Positions 17,976 to 22,163 of a stretch of DNA of 22,163 nt are shown piece after piece; the first letter of the stretch is position 1, and every line of letters starts with the position of its first letter. The stretch is from CAZLAP01 sp964557715 (lineage in GTDB: Bacteria > Patescibacteriota > Minisyncoccia > Minisyncoccales > RBG-13-42-11), in NCBI GenBank assembly GCA_964557715.1, contig CAZLAP010000034.1, positions 1-22,163 on the forward strand, written 5' to 3'. Under the pieces are notes generated by a model. It saw nothing but the letters and a program-made list of their open reading frames with translations, searched no databases and was not told where the DNA came from. Both the position numbers and the translations under genes were made by a program.

Positions 17976-18422
17976 TCAAAAAGGTATGTTTTTAACGTCA
18001 ATTTCTCCTTCATCTTCTTCAATAATTGGAATATCTTTTTCTTCCTTTTTAATTTTTTCCTGATTATTATTTTGTTGAAATGTTGCTCTTCCGCCTGATT
18101 TTGGACCCAATTGCAGCCTTTCAGCAATAATTTCAGTTCTTGACCTTTTATTACCGGAAGAATCTTGCCAGGTTCTTGTTTGCAGCCTGCCTTCAATTAA
18201 AACTAAGGCTCCCTTTGCTAAATATTGGGAAGAAATTTCAGCCAATCTGCCGAAAGAAACAATGTTATGAAATTCAGTTTGCTGTTGTTTTTGGCCGCTT
18301 TTGTCGTTAAAAAAACGGTCAGTGGCAATTCCAAAAGAAGTGACTGATTGGCCGGAAGGCAAAGTTCTGCTTTCAGGATCCCGAGTGAGCCGACCGGCTA
18401 AAATGACTTTATTAAGATTCAT
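17976..18422 (-). CDS. ssb: Single-stranded DNA-binding protein SSB
   Basis: SSB coats single-stranded DNA and recruits replication and repair partners. Of 148 residues, about the first 105 form the OB-fold (MNLNKVILAGRLTRDPESR, the TEFHNIVSFGRLAE strand, KGALVLIEGRLQTRTWQD). A Gln/Asn- and then Glu/Lys-rich linker follows, and the protein ends in the acidic tip DVKNIPF, matching the partner-binding DDDIPF-type tail. It sits between rpsF (41 bp upstream) and rpsR (7 bp downstream), the conserved order in many bacteria. The ATG at 18422 has no Shine-Dalgarno. The gene ends in TGA. Confidence 0.97.
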   Translation of the reverse strand: MNLNKVILAGRLTRDPESRTLPSGQSVTSFGIATDRFFNDKSGQKQQQTEFHNIVSFGRLAEISSQYLAKGALVLIEGRLQTRTWQDSSGNKRSRTEIIAERLQLGPKSGGRATFQQNNNQEKIKKEEKDIPIIEEDEGEIDVKNIPF

Positions 18423-18463
18423 AAATTAATTTTTTTAAATTTAGTAAAGAAGCAGATGAAAAT

Positions 18464-18874
18464 TTATTCTTCATCGCTTTGCGCTAAGATTTCTTCTAAT
18501 TTTTTTTCTATTTCTTTTAACTCCACTTTTCCTTTTTTTACTTTTTCTATTTTTCTGATTTTAGGCTTTCTTAATGTCGTTTGTTTGATAATCGGCCTTA
18601 TTAATATTAAATAACGGAGAATTTGTTTTTCTTCTTTTATTTTTTTCTCCAGGTCTTTTAATTTTTCCGGCAGCAAGCGGAAATTTACTGTTGCTAAAAA
18701 CGCCAGAGAATGTTTTTTTACGGGATAAGCCAACTTTTTTTTAAAAGACGGCTTTTCTTCAATTAGAACTCCTTCTTTTTCTTGGATTAAAGAAGTTATT
18801 TTCTCTCTAAGCATTTTTACATCTTCTTCTGAAAGCTCGGGAGAAATCAAATAATTTAATTCGTATATCCTCAT
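18464..18874 (-). CDS. rpsF: Small ribosomal subunit protein bS6 with charged C-terminal extension
   Basis: S6 pairs with S18 in the 30S platform. Residues 1-~95 are the S6 fold (MRIYELNYLISPELSEEDV, then KKKLAYPVKKHSLAFLATVNFRL and ILRYLILIRP). The remaining ~40 residues are a basic then acidic, coil-like extension (RKPKIRKIEKVKKGKVELKEIEKKLEEIL) ending SDEE; many S6 proteins stop at about 95-100 residues. The gene starts 8 bp after ychF, leaving no room for the S6:S18-binding leader RNA known upstream of rpsF in many bacteria, so that feedback loop, if present, must work elsewhere. Its partner gene rpsR is two genes downstream. Confidence 0.95.
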   Translation of the reverse strand: MRIYELNYLISPELSEEDVKMLREKITSLIQEKEGVLIEEKPSFKKKLAYPVKKHSLAFLATVNFRLLPEKLKDLEKKIKEEKQILRYLILIRPIIKQTTLRKPKIRKIEKVKKGKVELKEIEKKLEEILAQSDEE

Positions 18875-18882
18875 ATTTAACT

Positions 18883-19926
18883 TTAAATTTTAAACTCTAT
18901 AACGTCGCCGTCCTGGACAATATAATCCTTGCCGACTATTTTAAGCCAGCCCAATTCTCTTGCCTTATGCCAAGAGCCGGCTGAAACTAATTTTTCCCAA
19001 TTAATTATTTCAGCTTTAATGAATTTTTCTTTAAAATCTGAATGAACAATTTTTCCGGCTTCCGGCGCGTTTGAATTTTTTTTAAGAGTCCAGGCTTTTG
19101 TTTCTTTTTGCCCTCTAATCGTAAAAAAAGTAATTAAATCAAGAATATTGTAGCAATCAATGATTAATTGGTCAAGTTTAGAGCTTAAGCTGAGTTCTTT
19201 TTTTTCTTCCGGAGACAGCTCGGAAATTTCCTCTTCGTTTTTTAAATTAATTGTTAAGAATTTTATTTCTTTGGAAAAAATTTTATTTGCTTCTCCGTTT
19301 GTGTTTAGGATGTAAAGAATCGGCTTGGCTGTTAAAAATTGATGCTCTTTTATTTCTAATTTCTCTTTATCGCTTATAATGCTCATTTTAAATTCAGATA
19401 TTAATTTATCTTGAGCAACCCAATTTTTAATTTTTTTAATTAATTCCAGCTTTCTTATTGCTTTTTTATCGCGCGTTTCCTTTTCTGTTTTTGAAATGAG
19501 CTTTTCCAATATTTCCAAGTCTTTCATCAAAAGTTCTGTTTTTATCAATTCAATGTCTTTTTCGGGATTAATTTCGCCCGTGATATGTTCTATGTTTTTT
19601 CCTTCAAAGCTTCTTGTTATTTCCAAAATTGCGTCACAATTTCTAATTTGAGCCAAAAACTGATTTCCCAGCCCTTCTCCTTTATGAGCTCCCTTTACCA
19701 GCCCTGCCACGTCAATAAATTCAATAATGGTTGGAGTAATTTTTTCAGGTTTAATTATGCTGGCGATTTTGTCTAATCTCTTGTCAGGCACCTGAACAAC
19801 GCCTATATTGGGATGAATAGTAGTAAAAGGATAAGCGGCAATATCAACTTTGCTTTTGGTAAGAGCCTTAAATAATGTGGATTTTCCTGCGTTGGGAAGG
19901 CCGATAATGCCTACTGAAAAACTCAT
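18883..19926 (-). CDS. ychF: Ribosome-binding ATPase/GTPase YchF (OLA1 family)
   Basis: YchF is a translation-associated P-loop NTPase of the Obg group. The 347 residues show G1 GLPNAGKST (residues 9-17), the switch with YPFTTIHPNIGVV, G3 DVAGLVKGAHKGEGLGNQFL, a helical-domain insertion (~residues 115-200), and a C-terminal TGS domain (ITFFTIRGQKETKAWTL to DGDVIEFKI). Family members often prefer ATP because the G4 motif is NxxE instead of NKxD; here that site reads YILNTNGEA, a further deviation with Glu one residue later. It heads the - strand unit with rpsF, ssb and rpsR, in the same order as in Bacillus. A promoter is predicted right at its start codon. Confidence 0.96.
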   Translation of the reverse strand: MSFSVGIIGLPNAGKSTLFKALTKSKVDIAAYPFTTIHPNIGVVQVPDKRLDKIASIIKPEKITPTIIEFIDVAGLVKGAHKGEGLGNQFLAQIRNCDAILEITRSFEGKNIEHITGEINPEKDIELIKTELLMKDLEILEKLISKTEKETRDKKAIRKLELIKKIKNWVAQDKLISEFKMSIISDKEKLEIKEHQFLTAKPILYILNTNGEANKIFSKEIKFLTINLKNEEEISELSPEEKKELSLSSKLDQLIIDCYNILDLITFFTIRGQKETKAWTLKKNSNAPEAGKIVHSDFKEKFIKAEIINWEKLVSAGSWHKARELGWLKIVGKDYIVQDGDVIEFKI

Positions 19927-19942
19927 AGATTTATGATATTAT
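19914..19942 (+). promoter_or_regulatory. Putative near-leaderless promoter of pgm
   Basis: CTGAAA (19914-19919, inside the first codons of ychF), a 17-bp spacer and TATTAT (19937-19942) are followed by eight bases before the ATG at 19951. The predicted start point is at or within two bases of the start codon. It is interleaved with the ychF promoter. Confidence 0.55.
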
Positions 19943-19961
19943 AAATTCGTATGAAGGTCAA
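19933..19961 (-). promoter_or_regulatory. Putative leaderless promoter of ychF-rpsF-ssb-rpsR
   Basis: On the - strand, TTGACC (19961-19956, inside the first codons of pgm), a 17-bp spacer and TATCAT (19938-19933) are followed by six bases and the ATG at 19926. Transcription seven bases after the hexamer would begin exactly on the A of the start codon. A TATAAT (19943-19938) also lies here but has no -35 at proper spacing. Confidence 0.6.
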
Positions 19962-21321
19962 TTCCGATATTTTTAAGGCTTATGATGTAAGGGGCGCTTA
20001 TCCGCGCGAAATAAACGAAGAAACCGCTTATAAAATCGGACAGGCTTTTGTCCGTTTTACAAAAGCAAAAAGAATTTTAATTGGCAGAGACATTCGTCTT
20101 TCATCAAAAAGCTTGAGAGATTCTCTGATTAGCGGCATTAACAGTCAGGGAGCCGGCGTTCTTGATATCGGGCTTTGCAGCACGCCTGCTTTTTATTTTG
20201 CTTCAGCAATATGCCCGGTGGATGCCGCTTTAATGGTGACCGCTTCTCATGCAGGAAAAGAATTTAACGGATTAAAGCCGGTGTTTGCCGGCAATATTCC
20301 CTTGACCAGAGAAAAAATTGAAGAATTGAAGAAAAATATTATTGGAAAAGAATATAATGTTATTTCTTCGGAAAAAAAGATTAATGAAAAAAACTTTAAC
20401 CAGCCTTATATTGACGCTATCCGCAGTTTTATTAAAAATAAATTAAAGCCTTTTAAAATTGTGATTGATGCGGGCAATGGAATGGCCGGGCTTTACGTAG
20501 ATAAGATTTTTAAGGGAACAGGACTTGAGATAGTTTCTGTTTTTACGGAATTGGACGGTAATTTTCCCAACCGCGGATCTAATCCTAAAATTCCTGCCAA
20601 CCGGCAAAAATTAGTTAAAAAAATTTTAGCCGAAAAAGCAGATTTGGGCGTTATGTTTGACGGCGATGCCGACAGAGCTTATTTCCTTGACAGAAAAGGC
20701 GAAACTGTGGACCCGAATTTGATTTCAGCGCTAATCGCAGAATACTTAATTAAGCAAACCGGTAAAAAGAAAGTTTTGATTGAAGTGAGAACTTCGCGGG
20801 TAGTGGAAGACTATGTTAAAAGAGCCGGAGGAAAAACTGAATTATCGGTTTGCTGGACCATTCCGATAAAATTAAAAATGATAGCTGAACCGGAAATAAT
20901 TTTTGGCAGCGAAACTTCCGGCCATTATGTTTTTGCCGATTTTTATAAGATAGACGACGGTATTCTATCTGCCTTGATTTTTCTTCAGGCGATTTCAGCT
21001 AAAAAAGAGCCAATAGACGAGATAATAGACGACTTTAAAAAGAAGTATTTTATTATTGAAGAAACTAATTTTGAAATTAATAATCGCGGGCAAGCTGAAG
21101 AGATTTTGGCAGTATTGGAGAAAAATTACGAGAAACAGAAAGGCGAGATTATAAAAATTGACGGATTAACCGTCAGATTTAACAATTGGTGGTTTAATTT
21201 GCGTCTTTCGGAAACAGAGCCGTTTATTCGGTTGAATTTGGAAGCAGACAGCAGGGGATTAATGAAAGAAAAAAAAGAGGAATTATCCTCTTTGTTAAAA
21301 AGCTTAACGCAAGAAAAATAA
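19951..21321 (+). CDS. Phosphohexomutase (phosphoglucomutase/phosphomannomutase family) with altered active-site loops
   Basis: The family interconverts hexose 1- and 6-phosphates for cell-wall and glycan precursors. The 456 residues have the four expected domains: YDVRG near the start; the phosphoserine loop TASH with Ser99 and FNGLK; the metal loop FDGDADRAYF; the sugar loop SETSGHYVFADFYKIDDGI; and the C-terminal phosphate loop RLSETEPFIRLNLEA. Two loops deviate. The serine loop reads TASHAGKEFNG where TASHNPxxYNG is usual. The domain 3 segment around residues 299-309 reads SVCWTIPIKLKM, where a GH-containing VGHxxIKxKM is usual, so a catalytic-type His is missing. Substrate (mannose or glucose) cannot be told from sequence. 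It diverges from ychF across 24 bp and converges on trpS with one base between stops. Confidence 0.9.
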   Translation: MKVNSDIFKAYDVRGAYPREINEETAYKIGQAFVRFTKAKRILIGRDIRLSSKSLRDSLISGINSQGAGVLDIGLCSTPAFYFASAICPVDAALMVTASHAGKEFNGLKPVFAGNIPLTREKIEELKKNIIGKEYNVISSEKKINEKNFNQPYIDAIRSFIKNKLKPFKIVIDAGNGMAGLYVDKIFKGTGLEIVSVFTELDGNFPNRGSNPKIPANRQKLVKKILAEKADLGVMFDGDADRAYFLDRKGETVDPNLISALIAEYLIKQTGKKKVLIEVRTSRVVEDYVKRAGGKTELSVCWTIPIKLKMIAEPEIIFGSETSGHYVFADFYKIDDGILSALIFLQAISAKKEPIDEIIDDFKKKYFIIEETNFEINNRGQAEEILAVLEKNYEKQKGEIIKIDGLTVRFNNWWFNLRLSETEPFIRLNLEADSRGLMKEKKEELSSLLKSLTQEK

Positions 21322-21324
21322 GCT
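21297..21324 (-). terminator. Weak terminator-like hairpin at the end of trpS
   Basis: On the - strand, AGCTTA (21324-21319) pairs with TAAGCT (21306-21301) around a 12-base loop, followed by TTTT (21300-21297). The stem starts inside the trpS stop and runs into the pgm coding end. It is short and AT-rich, so support is modest. Confidence 0.3.
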
Positions 21325-22163
21325 AAACAAGCCCCATTTTTTTACGAACTTCCTGGATAGTGGTCTGGGAAACAGCTTGAGCGCGTTTTGCCCCTTGGTT
21401 TAAAATTTCTCTTACGTAAATTTTTCTTGAAGCGAACTCTTTTTTCTTTCTGCGAAAAGGCTCCAACGAATTAATCAAAAGTTCTGCCAGCGTTTTTTTG
21501 AAATTGGCGTATCCTTTTCCTTTGAATTTTTTTTCTATTTCTTTAACGGTTTTTCCGGAGAATAAAGAAAAAATTGTTAAAAGGTTGGAAATGCCGGGCT
21601 TTTTATTTTCATCGTATTTGATTGCTTTTCCCGTATCAGTAACAGCTGACATTATTTTTTTTCTGATTTCTTCCGGTTCGTCAAACAAACCGATACAGCC
21701 GCGGGGGTCGTCTGTTTTTGACATTTTCTTTTTTGGATTTTGCAAGGACATTATTTTGGCTCCGCTTTTCGGCAATTTTGCCTCCGGAACTTTAAAAATC
21801 TCTCCGAATTTTTGGTTGAATTTTCTGGCAATTGTTCTCGCCAATTCAACATGCTGCTTTTGGTCTTCTCCGACCGGAACAATTTCGGTTTGGTACAAAA
21901 GAATGTCCGCTGCCATTAAAACGGGATAATTTAAAAGCCCGGCATTAATGTCTTTTCTATGTTTTTTTGATTTTTCTTTAAACTGAGTCATGCGTTGAAG
22001 CTCGCCCAAGGGAGTAAAGCAGCTTAAAAGCCAAGCCAGTTCAACGTGTTCTTTTATTTGCGATTGGATAAAAAGAATGCATTTTTCCGGATTGATTCCT
22101 GCTGCCAAGTAAGCCAAGGTCACATCGTTTATTTCAGCTTGCAGTTTTTTCGGGTCATAGGGC
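21323..22163 (-). CDS. trpS: Tryptophanyl-tRNA synthetase TrpRS, N-terminus outside the window
   Basis: TrpRS charges tRNA-Trp. The frame is open to the window edge (PYDPKKLQAEINDVTLAYLAAG), so a GTG at 22123 is an internal Val codon and not the start; 279 residues are visible and the HIGH motif lies beyond the edge. Visible marks are the IQSQIKEHVELAWLLSCFTPLGELQRMTQFK block, AADILLYQTEIVPVGEDQKQHVELAR, the KMSKS loop as KMSKT, and the C-terminal helical region ending ALVSQTTI-like AQAVSQTTIQEVRKKMGLV. These match the bacterial TrpRS family and exclude the related TyrRS. It is convergent with pgm; the stops are separated by a single base. Confidence 0.96.
   Translation of the reverse strand, partial: PYDPKKLQAEINDVTLAYLAAGINPEKCILFIQSQIKEHVELAWLLSCFTPLGELQRMTQFKEKSKKHRKDINAGLLNYPVLMAADILLYQTEIVPVGEDQKQHVELARTIARKFNQKFGEIFKVPEAKLPKSGAKIMSLQNPKKKMSKTDDPRGCIGLFDEPEEIRKKIMSAVTDTGKAIKYDENKKPGISNLLTIFSLFSGKTVKEIEKKFKGKGYANFKKTLAELLINSLEPFRRKKKEFASRKIYVREILNQGAKRAQAVSQTTIQEVRKKMGLV

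Noticed and set aside
17969..18196. N-terminal extension of the rpsR open frame (76 extra codons)
   Set aside because: It overlaps ssb in another frame, has no resemblance to S18, and the S18 homology starts at MECYFC, seven bases after the ssb stop.
1..22163. Alternative genetic code (UGA as Gly)
   Set aside because: Conserved proteins are full length under the standard code, and TGA ends pilD, recA and ssb exactly where the families end.
1..22163. Mobile elements, CRISPR arrays, tRNA genes, phage or defence genes
   Set aside because: I read both strands and found no transposase, regularly spaced repeats, TTCGAAT-type T-loops in a cloverleaf context or unusual cargo; the window is housekeeping plus pili.

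Overview
This is an AT-rich, very compact bacterial chromosome segment made almost entirely of housekeeping genes plus a type IV pilus locus. The gene set and style suggest the candidate phyla radiation (Patescibacteria), most likely a Parcubacteria-type lineage: short proteins near the minimum for their families, pilin-like genes next to ligA and a SEDS gene, rpoBC without the usual rplJ-rplL in front, and almost no Shine-Dalgarno sequences. This placement is inference from gene content and style. TGA is used as a stop (pilD, recA and ssb all end in it), so the UGA=Gly code of Gracilibacteria/Absconditabacteria does not apply.

Layout. (1) 2-4379, + strand, type IV pili: the C-terminal part of the platform protein PilC, a separately transcribed pilin with its own terminator, prepilin peptidase PilD, then a tight set of four minor pilin-like genes (FimT/GspH-like, PilV-like, PilW/GspJ-like, PilX-like). 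(2) 4392-7472: NAD-dependent DNA ligase and a RodA-type SEDS glycosyltransferase, following the minor pilins with gaps of 12 and 9 bp, so probably co-transcribed. (3) 7473-7671: a leader with a canonical promoter and two hairpins, one terminator-like, in front of rpoB-rpoC (7672-14477). (4) ftsK and recA, + strand. (5) On the - strand, ychF-rpsF-ssb-rpsR, the order also seen in Bacillus, but without rplI. rpsR is only 65 codons and lies within a longer misleading open frame. (6) pgm/manB-like phosphohexomutase on +, divergent from ychF across 24 bp, and the C-terminal part of trpS on -, convergent with pgm with one base between them.

I see no mobile element, CRISPR array, tRNA, rRNA or defence system, and no obviously new multi-gene system. 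The most interesting signals are regulatory. Several transcription units have a -10 hexamer ending only 5-9 bases before the start codon, implying leaderless or near-leaderless mRNAs. The ychF/pgm pair shows this most strikingly, with two promoters interleaved across 24 bp and each -35 box inside the other gene. Other points to check are the rpoB leader hairpins, an apparent recA terminator inside the antisense of rpsR, the phosphohexomutase with altered active-site loops, and the RpoB rifampicin-pocket substitution. No stretch longer than 300 bp lacks a gene; the longest, 7473-7671, is described as the rpoB leader.
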